Source of the DNA: Massariosphaeria phaeospora
Lineage: Eukaryota; Ascomycota; Dothideomycetes; Pleosporales
Direction: 5' to 3'
Assembly (NCBI GenBank): GCA_011032825.1
Contig: JAADJZ010000030.1
Coordinates: 372,001 to 436,000 of the forward strand
Length of the DNA: 64,000 bases
Below the pieces are notes generated by a model. It made no database searches, was not told the DNA's origin, and worked only from the letters and a program-made list of their open reading frames with translations. Shown here piece by piece: positions 44,589-56,064 of the stretch. The position numbers and the translations under genes are program-made. How positions within the stretch are numbered: position 1 is the stretch's first letter; every line of letters starts with the position of its first letter.

Positions 44589-46021
44589 ATGTCCACAGCA
44601 CTCATTGAACCTCCCACCCCTATCACCTCCTGGCCAACTCGCGCCCTCTCCAACACGCTCGCAACATGTCGAACTACCGCCCTCGTCCTGCCGAGCCACT
44701 GCAACAAGAAGCCCACCTCCTTCCTCAGCGCCCTACCCCCCGAACTCCGCACCCGCATCTACGAGCTCGTGCTCACGCACCCGCGCGGCGTAACCTGCGT
44801 AGCCGACCTACCCACAGGCACAATGCGCCTCGTCGTCGACACGGCCGTCTACGCCGGGCAGACGCAATGGGGCGCGCAAACGTACCACCACGGTCCACCG
44901 CCACCACCACCACGGCGCGCCGTGCATGGCCGGCGTGCCCGCGTCCACCATGTGCTACGTCATCGGCACAACGCGCTATGTCGGCCTGGCGCAACTGAGC
45001 GACAAAATTTACGACCGCTAGCTCAAGAAGACGCCTAAGACGATCAAGAGCAAGCCCAAGCCCATGCGCATCGCGGCTTACGGCCCCGGCGGCGCGCACG
45101 CGCGCAGAGGCTAACCAGCTGAAATAAGTATGTTGGCAGCTGCGGCGCGAGACTGCAGGCCTGGAGCTGCGCTTCAACGCGGTGCGGTTCCCCGCGTGGA
45201 GCGAGGGGGTGCGGCTGCCGGCTGTGACGGCAGAGAGCGCGAGACGGCATTTCGCGTACGACTGCTTCGCGCTGTTCTACCAGCGGTGTCATCCTGACGT
45301 GCGGGCAGGGCTAACGCGCGTGGTGCTAGAGCACGGCTGCGACTGGGAGCAGTCCTTCTCGTGGATGTCAACGCTGTTCGAGGGGTGCGATATAGGCCGG
45401 TTGTCCGCGCTTTGTCGCGAGCGGCCTGACTTGCGCGTCGTGCTGCGGTTCCCGTACATGGAAGGCGGGATGGAGGAGCGGTGTGGCTTGGACGTTCGGG
45501 GCTGGGAGGACATGGCTGCGTCGATAGACGGCAGAGACTGGGTGCTGGAGATGTGCATGGTGCAGCGGTTGCTGCGTGGCGGGACGACACCGACACCGAC
45601 ACCGACACCGCTGCCCATTTGGCTGAATGCATATGAGAAGAATGTAGTAGCTACGCGGGTGGACCGGCAGCGGCAGGGTATCGAGGAAAGCAGGCAGGAT
45701 ATCGAGGAAAGCAGGCGGCAGCTAAGAGCTGGAAGGCAGCCAAGGGATATGGCGGGCACGCGTGGGGAGTCCGAGAAGCTGCGGCCAGAGAATCTGCGCG
45801 TGGCGATCACGTCGGGGTTCTTGGAGCAGTGGTTTGCTGAGGGCAGGTTTGCGTGCGATCGGGACTATGTGCAGCAATGGAATAACGAATGGGGTAACGA
45901 TGAGGGAATGAGCGTATGGGATAACGATGAGGGAATAAGCGCCTTGGTTGAGGGGGCCGAGGAAGTAGTCAGGAAGAAGAGGATTGCGCAGGCGAGGAGG
46001 TTGTTTGAGGAGGGGGTATAA
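44589..46021 (+). pseudogene. Decayed paralogue of the adjacent F-box-like gene
   Basis: The N-terminal frame from ATG 44589 parallels the intact gene at 46428: SWPTRALSNTLATCRT, then LSALPPELRTRIYELVLTHPRG and LPTGTMRLVVD, but it then runs into an unrelated Pro/Arg stretch. Homology resumes in other frames (KTPKTIKSKPKP at about 45035-45065, then ANQLK-stop-VCWQLRRETAG at about 45112-45160), where the intact copy reads VNQLQYVCRQLRDETAG. From there an open frame continues to 46021 with the same order of motifs (HFAYDCFALFYQRC, LTRVVLEHGCDWE, LRPENLRVAITSGFLEQWF, ARRLFEEG). At least two frameshifts and two in-frame stops mean the full protein cannot be made; the open 3' part might still be translated. 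Confidence 0.75.
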
Positions 46022-46041
46022 GGGGAGGATAGTTGGTAATA

Positions 46042-46181
46042 CCACCGTGATGTCAAAACCTTGATGGTGGAATCCCGTCAGCCACGTGATGCGTTGTTCG
46101 TTAAGGTTAGAAGAACTTAATTTTGGTGGCCCGGCGGGCCCCCGCACTCACGTGACTGACCGGATTTTGACATCACGGTGG
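46042..46181. mobile_element. 140-bp MITE with 17-bp TIRs
   Basis: Perfect inverted ends CCACCGTGATGTCAAAA (46042-46058) and TTTTGACATCACGGTGG (46165-46181), each flanked by TA (46040-46041 and 46182-46183). Non-coding. It sits in the 3' flank of the pseudogene at a point where the corresponding 3' flank of the paralogue (after 47516) is continuous, so it inserted after the gene duplication. The TA target suggests a Tc1/mariner-type source, but the ends do not match any larger element in this window. Confidence 0.88.
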
Positions 46182-46427
46182 TAGCTGTTGGGTTGGGGTC
46201 GTGCAGATCGTAAGCAGCACCGGCGTCCATCTGGTTTGATGGTGGAACGGAAGCTTACGGCGGCCTGGCACCCTACGCACAGCACAGCATAGCACAGCCA
46301 CGCCTGCGTCTCTTTCTTCCAGTCTCTGTCACTTCTACTTATCAAATAAGAGCGACCCTCAGAGTTGGGGTTGATTGTATCAAGTAGACTTTTTGTTTGC
46401 CTCAAGATTTGTCCAAGCTTCACAACC

Positions 46428-47516
46428 ATGTCCCCCGCACACGCAGAAACCCCCACGTCCACCTCGTGGCCAAGCCGCGCCCTCTCCAAAACGCTAGCCA
46501 CGTCGCGAACCCTCCTACTTGCTCGCAAGAAGCAGAAGCCCGCCTCGAAGCTCACCGCGCTGCCCCCCGAACTGCGTAACCGCATCGTCGAGCTCGCGCT
46601 GACGCACGCGCGCGGCCTGACGTGCTTGACCGATTTGGCGACAGGCACTATCCGCATAGTCGTCGACGGCGATGCCGGTCCCGCGACCTGGAGCTGGCGG
46701 CGTGCCACGAAGGGGACGACGAACAAGCCGAAGTCAAGACTCGTCGGAAGCGCGGTGAACCAGCTGCAGTACGTGTGCCGGCAGCTCCGCGACGAGACAG
46801 CCGGGCAGGAAATGCGCTACAACACGCTGCGGTTTCCAACGTGGAGCGCGCCCTCGCCTCGGGGCTTCTCGAAGTCGCACTTTGCGTACGACAGCTTTGC
46901 GCTGTTCTACCGGCGGTGCAGCCCGCGCGTGCGCGCGGCGCTGACGCGCGTGGTGCTGGAGCACGACTACGACTACCGCCCGCGGGACTGCCAGTGGACG
47001 CATCAGTCGCTATTTCTGGGGCACGATATGGGCCGGTTGCATCATATCTGCCGCGAGCGGCCGCAGATGCGTTTGCTGGTGCGGTACCCCTATCTAGAGG
47101 AGTCGGACACGCACACCGACGGCTGCCAGTGGGTGGTGCAGATGTGTGTCGTGCAGCGGGTGCTGCGCGGCGACGCGGCGCCCCTGCCGATTTGGCTGAA
47201 TGTGAACGAGAAGCGGGTCGTGGAGCGCGGGGTGCTAGTTATGCGGGCGAGTCTGGAGCGCGATAGGTACTTGAAGTATGCAGCGGGCACGGGGGGTGGG
47301 GAGGTTGAGGAGCGGATGCCGGACAATTTGCGCGTGGGGGTTACGTATGGGTTTGCGGAGCGATGGTTTGAAGGGGGGCGGCACTGGTATAATTGGGACG
47401 TGGTGCTGCGTAGATTCCAGTATGAGGACAAGAGCTGGTTTGTTAGCGGGGCGGAGGAGGTGGACAGGGAGAAGAGGATTGAGCAGGCGAGGAGATTGTT
47501 TGATGAGGGAGCGTGA
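46428..47516 (+). CDS. F-box-like/2EXR-type protein, intact tandem paralogue (362 aa)
   Basis: Single exon from ATG 46428. The region at about residues 44-66 (KLTALPPELRNRIVELALTH) is the short F-box-like motif found at the start of many filamentous-fungal proteins with large lineage-specific families. The remainder, about 300 residues (NQLQYVCRQLRDETAGQEM, SHFAYDSFALFYRRC, ALTRVVLEHDYDY, MPDNLRVGVTYGFAERWFEG, ARRLFDEG), is the usual uncharacterised companion region. If it is a true F-box it would dock a substrate to SCF ubiquitin ligases, but that is not shown. It is the functional copy of a tandem pair; the flank GCAGCACCGKCGTCCATCTGG occurs 3' of both copies (about 46215 and 47551). Confidence 0.72.
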   Translation: MSPAHAETPTSTSWPSRALSKTLATSRTLLLARKKQKPASKLTALPPELRNRIVELALTHARGLTCLTDLATGTIRIVVDGDAGPATWSWRRATKGTTNKPKSRLVGSAVNQLQYVCRQLRDETAGQEMRYNTLRFPTWSAPSPRGFSKSHFAYDSFALFYRRCSPRVRAALTRVVLEHDYDYRPRDCQWTHQSLFLGHDMGRLHHICRERPQMRLLVRYPYLEESDTHTDGCQWVVQMCVVQRVLRGDAAPLPIWLNVNEKRVVERGVLVMRASLERDRYLKYAAGTGGGEVEERMPDNLRVGVTYGFAERWFEGGRHWYNWDVVLRRFQYEDKSWFVSGAEEVDREKRIEQARRLFDEGA

Positions 47517-47672
47517 GGGCGGCAGGATGGTTGGCGATAGGCGTTGAGCAGCACCGTCGTCCATCTGGTTTGTATAAGTGAGCTGAATATGATACCCGTG
47601 GCAAATGGTGAAACGGAAGCTCACAAGGCCGCCGGGGGAAACGCAACGGAAAGTTGCACACATCTCGCTTCT

Positions 47673-48740
47673 CTACTCGTCCTCATAGTCTTCCTCGTTC
47701 CGCCGTGAATTCCTTCCTCCTGTACTCCTCCTCTGGGTATTCGCCGCCCGCTCACCCACGAACAAGTCCCCCGTCCACCCCGTCTTGCAAGTGGGACACT
47801 TCTTCGTATCGCCCCTCGGCCCCCTGAAGTATTGTATTGCGCACCTGTCATGCCACCGCACTCCGCAGTCCCGGTCTGAACACCGTACTCCCACAGTCAC
47901 AATCTCCCTGCACCCCTCGCAGTCGTGTATTCTAGTGATGCCCTCGTCTTCTGGGTCGTCGTCCGCCGGTGGCTCGTTGTACGTTTCTTTAAGATAGGCG
48001 CGGAGCTCCATAAGTGCGCGCGGCGCAAGCGAGTAATACCCTGCACGGGAGCAGTGGAAAAAGCCCTGTGCGACGAGGGTGTTTAACACATCTTCGGCTT
48101 CTTGCATCTTGAGCCCAGGATCGCGGACTTGGACTTGGGTAGGTTCGTCGCCATCGGCCTCGATCTGAGTTTGCGCCTGACTTTGCCGGCTGCGCGGCGG
48201 CGGACGGGCGATCTGCGTAGTTTCCATGGTGCTGACGGCCATTATTTCTCGTATCCGTGTGTTGTTCGTTTCGAACATGTAGTCGAGCAGCCGCTTGACG
48301 TAGGAGATCTCGTCGGGGGTGAAGGACGTCGCGAGTTGGGTGAGCGCATCGGACGTTGTATTGACGAGAGCATAGGTAAGGGTTTTCGAGGTCTGGTCGC
48401 GGGCGGAGCGGATTTCGTAGTCGAGGGCTCCGATTTTGGCGTTGATGGCTTGGACGGTGGATGTTATGAGAGGCTGCGTTATGTCGCCTTCTAGACTGGG
48501 GCGGGTGGGGTCTAGCGCTGATTAGTACTTCTTTTTAGCATTCGATAGATCTATGGCAGGTCTGTATGGTGGGTGAGGGTGCGTACCATGTGCAGTCAAG
48601 ACGGCGGCGAGAACGGGTTTGATCTCGTCGACTGTCATGACTGACTGCGACAGGAACGCCTGTAAGAAAGCGCGATGCGCGTAGTTGTAGACGTCCGCAT
48701 CACTGGGAGATTCCGCACAAGTTGATGATTCTCTAGGCAT
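47673..48740 (-). CDS. NSE1: Nse1, RING-like subunit of the SMC5/6 complex (332 aa)
   Basis: Exons 48740-48587 and 48517-47673 with a 69-nt intron (GTACGC..CAG). The N-terminal winged-helix part begins YNYAHRAFLQAFLSQSVMT and includes EISYVKRLLDYMFETNNTRI and the EIMAVSTM block that identifies Nse1. The C-terminus is a variant RING: CEGC, then CSDRDCGVRWHDRC and KKCPTC, a C4HC3 arrangement. Nse1 pairs with Nse3 (MAGE) in SMC5/6, which acts in homologous recombination and DNA repair in the nucleus and has ubiquitin-ligase activity. The C-terminal tail is acidic (RRNEEDYEDE). The 3' end lies 156 bp from the convergent F-box-like gene. Confidence 0.9.
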
Positions 48741-49262
48741 TGTGGAGTGGAGTGGAGGTTGAGACTGCGGGGTCAGGTATGAAGTTCTGTGGGTTTATCG
48801 ACGTCGCGTTTCGCGCCTACACGATAACCCGTGACCATGCTTGGCGGAGAAGGAACCTTGGAACACCGTAGCGAACGTGGGTTATGGAAAGCTACAGGCT
48901 CGGGAAAGGCTGGCGACTTTTGCTAGAATTGTCTCGCTGCACATCAGGGGTCGACATGGGAGAAGGCATACCTAGGCATCTACCAGTGAGTGATACTTAT
49001 CCAGTTGTAACGATATTGAGTGTGAGGAATGCCGATTTTCGATGGTGCTAACTACACCCACCTCAAGGCATGAGCCACGCGACCTCTGCTAAATACCGAG
49101 ATCATTGCTCACAGAAGCCCGCTTTCTGGTGCTGCGAGGGTAGGAAGTCGAAGATGTCACCATGCCCTCGCATTTGATCTCGCACTCGTTGCTCGGCATT
49201 GCTTACCGACCATACGGCGGTGAGAGCACATCATGGCGACCATCTTTCCGGGAGGGTGTGCT
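48741..49262. promoter_or_regulatory. NSE1 upstream region
   Basis: About 520 bp upstream of NSE1 on the minus strand, up to the small inverted-repeat element. No coding sequence and no distinct motif is supported. Confidence 0.35.
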
Positions 49263-49485
49263 CTTACGGAAACGGAATCTCCAGAACTAGAGAGGTGTAT
49301 CCGCGCACCTCTAAAAGGATTATCTAACGCAGCAATATAACTATAAAAAGCTACAATCTTATACACAGCGTTTACTTAACTTTGCAAGATATAATATAAA
49401 ATCTACGTAGTAGATAGGGCTTTAGTTACAGAGTTAGGTAGTATAACGTGTTCAGCCTTAGTTACGGAGATCCCGTTTCCGCAAG
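49263..49485. mobile_element. AT-rich MITE with 20-bp TIRs
   Basis: The ends CTTACGGAAACGGAATCTCC (49263-49282) and GGAGATCCCGTTTCCGCAAG (49466-49485) are inverted copies with two mismatches, enclosing about 180 bp of markedly AT-rich non-coding DNA. The flanks share GAGGGTGTG (at 49252 and again just after 49485), suggesting a target duplication or an ancestral repeat. Different family from the 140-bp MITE at 46042. The AT-richness of the interior against GC-rich flanks is what RIP or a foreign origin would give. Confidence 0.7.
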
Positions 49486-50579
49486 AGGGTGTGTACTGGG
49501 ATGCAGATCGGCCCAGATCTGGGCGCCAGGGTCTTACGCCTCGCCCGAGCGGGGCGCTGGCTGATGTTGTCGATCACCAATTCCGTCTACATATCGAGTC
49601 CATTCTCACAGCGGTCGCTGCAAAAGAGAGCAACGCGGATGTTTGAGGACCAGACGGCCGCGTTCCATGTTCCGGCGAGCGGTAGGACAGTAATACCTGG
49701 CTGCTCGAAGCCAGCTGACATGGCGTTTCAAGAGCGCTAACTGCCCAGAGACCATCATACGATGCACACGTAGAAATCAACATGTCAGAGGCCAGACCCG
49801 CCGGCTCCAGCAGCTACAGCAGGTTTCCCTGCCATAGCAAAAGAGTACACGGTAGGTAGTGCGGGCGGAGCGCGACGGTCCCCTCTTGATAGCGGCCAGC
49901 AAGGCCGATTCTCCTCACAAAACCTCGATGTGCCCGGCCTTCTTCGCGGTGGGCTGTGGGTTGTGTCGTCGACCCCATCGTCCAGGTAGACCACTCCAGA
50001 TCCTGTCCGACAGTAGGTAGTCCGTCGCCGGCAGACGAGCCATCAGCCCTACCGCGAGCTTCTGACCTCCCTCGAGGCTCCGAAACTCCCCATCCGGACT
50101 CCTTGGACCCTGCAGCCTTGGCGCTGTTCGGCGAGCTCGATCCCACACGTTGCAGCCGCGCATATTGCGACGACACGTTCAGCGCTGGCATGCTCGGGCG
50201 GCTGGCGGCGATGCAGCGCCTCTGCCCTCGAGCCGTCGGTCGCAGAGAATAATCATCCGGGGCTGGCGGCGGCGATGTGGTTGGGGCTGTGATGACCGTT
50301 TGGGGGTTTGGAAATCGCCTGGCTGTGTCATTGCGCCCCTGGTGGCCAGGTGATGTCATATTCTCAGCTTCTTTCAAACCTCCCGTCACGCACTCACCGC
50401 GCCCTCCCCCTTGCCCTGCACCTCGATCCGGCCGCTGCCACTGCGACTCCCACACCTGCGCCACGCCCACCTGCACCCGCCCTCCATTTCCAAGTCCCTA
50501 CAACTTGTATCTTCAACACCGGCACCCGAGCACTCCACGGCCCCCTACATGTCCCAGTGACGTTCCGCGCACACTCGAC
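49486..50579. promoter_or_regulatory. Upstream region of the PTP gene
   Basis: About 1.1 kb, GC-rich, ending in a CA/CT-rich leader before ATG 50580. An in-frame upstream extension exists as far as 50277, but it is Pro/Thr/Arg low-complexity with no conserved feature. No separate gene is supported. Confidence 0.4.
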
Positions 50580-53347
50580 ATGGTTCCGCGCACCCACGAC
50601 TTCATGTCGACTCCAGCTCTCTCTCCTCGACCCCGCGACACGGCGCACCCGTCACGTCCACGAGTTGCCGCCAAGCCAAGGCCCATTGCCACTGCAACTG
50701 CCACGCGAACTCCCTCGACCACCGTACCTCCTCTGACACCGCGCCGGATGAACGAGTTCAAGGTGCCGAGCCTGCCCACGCAGGAGCAGCCGTCTTCGAG
50801 CCCCAACTACTTCGGTTTGGCAGTCGATACGAACACCAACGCCGACTTCTTTACCTCGAGCGCTGCACAGCACATCCGCGGCAACTGGAGCCCGCCATCG
50901 TCCAATGTGCGCTCTACTGCTGCTGCATCACCGCACGTCATCCCCGTGGACCAGAACCCCGACTTTGAGCAATTCAGGCGACAGTCTGAAAACAACAGAG
51001 CGTTTGCACTTGGTAAACTAGATCTCGGCGCAGGAACGGCGGCATCACAGCCCTCGCCCACCATGCCCCAGGGCTCCGTGTTTGGCACATTCAAGACCAC
51101 TCTGCCACCGGATTCGATGGACACCACTGCAGGTTCCAAAACCACCAACGGGGATGTGAAAACGGCAGCATCACTTCTGGTCAAGCCGCGCTCGCCCAAA
51201 CGGTTATTGTCCACGGAATCTCAGATTTTGACAGACCGCCCGCGACGAAATTCACCTGCAAGCTTCGAAGGGTTTGGTCGCACGGATCAGGTGGCCCATT
51301 TCATAGAACAGAAGAATCCTCGTCCTTCTTTGCCGCCGAAGAAGTCATCCCAGCCAAAACTGGCGTTGGCAAGTCATCGGGGAGAAACGTTACCGGCCAG
51401 TATTTCCGAGGACAACAAGACCAACGGTCCAGTCCTGGCGACCCCAGAACACATTATCAACATTTTAGAGTCCGCGGATGAAGAGGTATTGTTGCTTGAT
51501 CTCCGTGTGTCCACACAGTACGCCAGAGCCCGTATAGCCGGCGCCCTCAGCCTGTGTATTCCCACTACGCTGCTAAAACGGCCTTCGTTCAACACTCAAA
51601 AGCTGGCCGAGACATTCAAGGAAGACGAGCTGAGACAGAAGTTTGAGCTGTGGAGGAGCTGTAAACACATTATTGTGTACGACTCCTGTTCGGCGCAGAT
51701 GAAGGACGCTACAACATGCATTAATACATTAAAAAAATTCACAACCGAACACTGGACGGGCGGATCATATATTATCAAAGGAGGCTTCGAAGAGTTTGTC
51801 AACAAATTTCCCTCTTGGGTAACCAACGGCCCAATCACGTTATCCACGTCTGCAGCTCCCTCTCTCCACCTCGATTCTCTTCCTGCTGTTGCACCTGTTA
51901 TTGGCGGATGCCCAATGCCAGCTACTCAAAACGCGGCGAATCCTTTCTTCGGTAATATTCGTCAGAACATGGATCTGATTGGCGGAGTTGGACAGATGGC
52001 TCTAAAGCACCCAACCGCTCTGACACAGCAGACCGGGAAGGAACTGCCTGTATGGCTACAAGAAGCAGCGGCCGAGGGAAATAAGGGAAAGCTTGTTTCG
52101 GATAAGTTCTTACACATTGAGAAGCGCGAACAGAAGCGGATGCAAGAAGCATTATCTTCAAACGTCGTTTACGAATCAACAAACAACGCTCCTAGCACCA
52201 CAAAGTCTATTCAGCTCGCAGGCTTAGAAAAGGGCCCGAAGAATCGCTATAACAGCATTTGGCCATACGAACATTCCCGGGTCAAGTTACAAGGCGTCGC
52301 GGATGGAGCTTGCGATTATGTGAATGCCAATCATATCCAGGCGGCGTGGACCAACAAGCGATATATTGCCACGCAGGGTCCACTCCCAGCAACCTTCAAT
52401 GTAGGTTTCGTGCACTCAAGGCCGAGCAAGGTAGCTAACTGATTGAATAGGATTTCTGGAACGTCGTGTGGCAACAAGATGTACGCGTCATTGTCATGCT
52501 CACGGCCGAACAAGAAGGCGGCCAACTCAAAGCCCACAACTACTGGTCAAGCAAGCAGTACGGGCCTCTGCATCTGAAGGCTCTCGGGGAGCGTAGGGCG
52601 TCCCTTGAGCCAGGGAAAATCCGGCGCCGAGAACGAGATCAGCCCCGGCCTACATTAGGTCAACGCAGGTCGACCAACCCACCGAAGCTCGCCAGTCTAG
52701 GAAGACAGCCCAGCGACGCTTCCCCCAACGCCGAGTCACCCTATGTCATCGTCCGAAAATTCACACTCGAAAACTCTGCGGAGCCATTTGCCCGGATACG
52801 AGAGATAACACAGCTCCAATACTCGAATTGGCCCGACTTTGGCGCGCCCGCCCACCCCGCCCACCTCCTCGGCCTCGTCGAGCAGTGCGATTCGGTCGTC
52901 AGGCAGGTCAATGGCGGGTCCCCTTCGCGCCCTGATTCACCCGAAAGCCGTCCCGTCCTCGTGCATTGTTCAGCAGGTTGCGGTCGTACAGGCACATTCT
53001 GCACGGTAGACTCGGTCCTAGACATGCTCAAGCGGCAGCGACAAGCTCGCAATGCGCGCCAGGGAACGCCAATGGACATTGACCGGTCAGCATCCTTCCA
53101 GGGCTCCCCTATGCAGATGGGGTCTCCAGCCCAGTCAATGCCCCAATCCCAACCTCAACAACCGTCGCAGAGCACCGTGGAGGTAGAGGGTAGCTGGACA
53201 CAGCAAGACGACATCGATCTGATTGAGAAGACGGTCGAGAGTTTCCGGAACCAGCGGCTGAGCATGGTGCAGAGCTTGCGGCAGTATGTGCTGTGCTACG
53301 AGAGTGTGCTGGAGTGGCTGGTGGAGCAGCAGCCCCAGTCGGCGTAG
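50580..53347 (+). CDS. Rhodanese-domain protein tyrosine phosphatase, Pyp1/Ptp2-like (905 aa)
   Basis: Exons 50580-52400 and 52451-53347; 50-nt intron (GTAGGT..GATTGAATAG). The N-terminal 280 residues are disordered, with a MAPK-docking-like basic stretch (PRSPKRLL). A rhodanese/CDC25-like domain follows (EEVLLLDLRVSTQYARARIAGAL to YIIKGGFEEFVNKFP, about 300-420). The catalytic PTP domain has KNRYNSIWPYEHSRV, DYVNANHI, YIATQGPLP, FWNVVWQQDVRVIVMLT, the WPD loop (YSNWPDFGAP) and the P-loop VHCSAGCGRTGTFC with the nucleophilic Cys at about residue 779. This order is that of fungal MAPK-directed PTPs (S. pombe Pyp1/Pyp2, S. cerevisiae Ptp2/Ptp3), which switch off stress MAPK signalling. An insertion of about 80 residues rich in Gln/Ser/Pro precedes the last helices. 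ATG 50580 is in a good context and starts the conserved N-terminus. Confidence 0.9.
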
Positions 53348-54601
53348 TTTGGTGGTTGGCGAAGGGTAGGAAGCGAAGTTGATTAGGTGGCAGGCTGTAT
53401 TGGTTAGATGGGGGTTAGAATTATGAATATTGCAGGGAGTACTGCCGGGTTATCGGCGGGGGGGGGGGGGGGGGACGGGGGCAGTGTTGCTTATTTTTCA
53501 CGGGAAACAACACTACATGAATACTTATTATATGACTCTTCAAACAAACAAGGCGGAAGACGGAAAAGATGAAGATGAAGATGAAGATGAAGACAAGGCG
53601 AGGCGTTGGGGACGTGGTCGTTGTTGTGCGTGGACGACTGAATGGTCTGCTTGCTTTATATGTGGCTTTTGGTGTTTTTTAAAGTATCGTCGGTTGGTTG
53701 GGGGGTTCATGGGAAAGGGAAAGGGGGCGTGCTAAGGGTTTTTTTCTCTTTCGTTTATTGCTTGCTTGCTTGCTCTCTGTTTGCAGGATTAGTTGCATTA
53801 GTTGCATTTGCGTTTTGCATTGGTATTTTTTTGGAGGTTAGTTTTCTTGTGAGTGTTTTCTAAGGGGTGGGGAAGGTGTGGTGTCGAATGGAGGGATTGT
53901 TGGGTGGGGTAATGAATTCGTGTTGATAAGTAGGGAGGTAGGCAGGGGGGGAGGGACGGAGGAAGAGAGAGAAAGGAGAAAAGAAAAATTCTAGATAAAG
54001 AGTAGAAAGAAAGAGTTGTCTATCTATCCTATCTACCCTGTCTCTCTCCCCCGCTCTTTGCTTCTCTTTTTCTCCTAGCATGTATGTATGCATACTACTC
54101 TTATGCTTGTTGTGTTGTCACCTACCGCTAATAAACCAGATCACGCACGCACGCATCGTGTTGAAAAGAGGTACCCGCTTATATAGCTCTAGCAGTAGCT
54201 CAAGTAGTAGCAGCGGCAGCTACTCGCTCAGCGCAGAGGCCAACGTCTTTTTGCGTTTCTAATATAGACTTGTTCATTCTTCATAAGTTTGTTTTGGGGT
54301 GTTTATTATTTTGCTTTTGGTCTTGACATGGGGGATATATAGATAGAGGGATAGATGGGTTCGGGACGTGTTTGTTCTGAACATGAATCTTGTTTTGTTC
54401 TTTTTCTATTTGTTTTACTTGCATGGTATACAAAGCGTGGGTCGATGCTTGGGCCAAAACTCCAACGGCTGTTTGCTGTCTTGTCTAGCTGAGGACACGT
54501 ACACGTACACGTAATATAGCACACCAAACCACCGCCCCTTCACGCCTATACACCACCTCCCCAACCAACCAACCATCCATATCCCCCTCCACCCACCCCC
54601 C
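53348..54601. other. Convergent intergenic region with homopolymer and microsatellites
   Basis: A run of 17 G at 53458-53474 follows the PTP gene. A GAAGAT repeat lies at about 53569-53594, T/G-rich sequence at about 53690-53860, and an AGTAGC/AGCTCAAGTAG-type repeat near 54190-54215. No gene is supported on either strand. Confidence 0.5.
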
Positions 54602-55300
54602 TCAAACAGGCAGCTCAGCATTCCGCGGCCCCCCACTCACCTTCTCCAGCGCCCGCGCAACATACGGCCCCACGACCGGCACATTCCCGATAAACCCCGC
54701 AATCGTGGCGAAGAAGTCGCCAAACAGCACCAGGATGCCGTACGTCTCGACGACGAAGCCGACGAATGCCCAGCGCAGCAGGATCAGCGCGATGCCGGCG
54801 ACGAAGGCGGCTGTGCCTTTCCATTTCTGGCGGCGCGCGAAGAAGAGGAGCGTTTTTTGGGGGCCGATGATGAGGGTTAGGCCGATGAGGAAGAGGATCT
54901 GCAGAGCGGCGGAGCGGGTTAGAGGTGGGTAGGTAAGGAGGGAGGGAGGGAGAGACGAGGAGGCGGGGCTTACGTTGCCCATGGCGAGCCTGTGCGTGTT
55001 TGTTAGCATGAATAGGAACGGGGGGAAAAGAAGCCGTATGATATATCTATGCACTTACATAGCGCGATCAAAAAACATCATGACGCCGCCCAGCAAGAAA
55101 AGGCCGCCTGGCTGCTATGTCAATTTGCTGGTCTTGTTGCGCATGCGCGTGCGATGCGCCGCACGGGAGTGGATTGCGCGTACCTACCCCCTGAGCTGAA
55201 GGCGACGCCAATCTCTACATGCTGTTAGTATGTGGTGGGTTACGGGCTCGCCGCCGGAGTTGCGCATACTCTGCGTGTCTGAAAGCCACATTGACGGCAT
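54602..55300 (-). CDS. GOT1: Got1-type Golgi vesicle transport protein (139 aa), five exons
   Basis: Exons on the minus strand: 55300-55270, 55214-55188, 55107-55059, 54989-54974 and 54898-54602 (31, 27, 49, 16 and 297 nt). Spliced, they encode a Got1/SFT2-like membrane protein with four hydrophobic segments: KIGVAFSSGGGLFLLGGVMM, ILFLIGLTLIIGPQKTLLFF (the family IGxQKT loop is kept), GTAAFVAGIALILLRWAFVG and a YGILVLFGDFFATIAGFIGN segment. Got1 is a small Golgi/ER-derived vesicle protein that supports COPII and Golgi traffic. Length matches yeast Got1 (138 aa). The first ATG (55300) gives MPSMWLSDTQ, equivalent to the family MWLTEAQ start. Each of the four introns has GT..AG ends, and the 16-nt exon 4 encodes only MLAMGN with its neighbours. 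Confidence 0.92.
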
Positions 55301-56064
55301 TGTGACGGTGTGGTGTGTGTGGGTGGTGGATGCGTGCGCCGGCGGAGGGCTATTTTGGAGGTTCGAGGACCGTTTGAAGGGATGGTGGCTGTTTGATCGA
55401 TTGCGGCTGTGTATGGGATCCCGGGGGGTTGGTGTAGGGAGTGGACGTGGACTGTGAGTGTTGCCTATTCGCACTTTTGTTTCGTGGCCCTTTGCGCGGA
55501 GAGACGACGTAGGGGAGACGCGACGGGCGGCGCCGGCCCGATTTCCTGCCGCTGCACACATCCCTGTCCTCCGCAGCTGTGCGGGAGCAGGCTGCAGATC
55601 CACTTTCACATTCAAGTTCACTTTCACCACCGACTCGATGTGAGATCGGACGACAGCAAGGGTCAAAATCAAAACCAGAGTCTCTGGTGCGTCCAATTGG
55701 AAGCAAGAACCATTGCATTGCTCAGCCTTCCACGACGCCTAGTAGTCTAATGTGTAAAACCACCGCCCCAGCCACAGTATGCCTGTGTCCAGCTGTAACT
55801 AGATGCCTCTTCTCGAGCTCCTGGTATCCGGCCGTCCGGGCGAAGAGCGGAACTAGATCACGATTAAGCCGGAGCGTCTTCTTGAGCCCTGCTTCGAAAG
55901 GAGCCTGGTGGATGGATGCAGCTTGACTTTGATGGTCTTCCATACCCACCCACTTCCCTTCTGAATTACTTCCTCCCCCCTCGAGCTCGTTCCTAGCTAT
56001 TGTTGTCATATCAACTCCAAATCAACAACAGGCAAAAATGCCATCGATAGTTGTGATATCGCGC
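55301..56064. other. GOT1 promoter and IES6 3' region
   Basis: About 760 bp without a supported gene. It lies upstream of GOT1 (-) and downstream of IES6 (-). A CACATTCAAGTTCACTTTCAC pyrimidine-type motif is at about 55606-55626. Confidence 0.4.
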
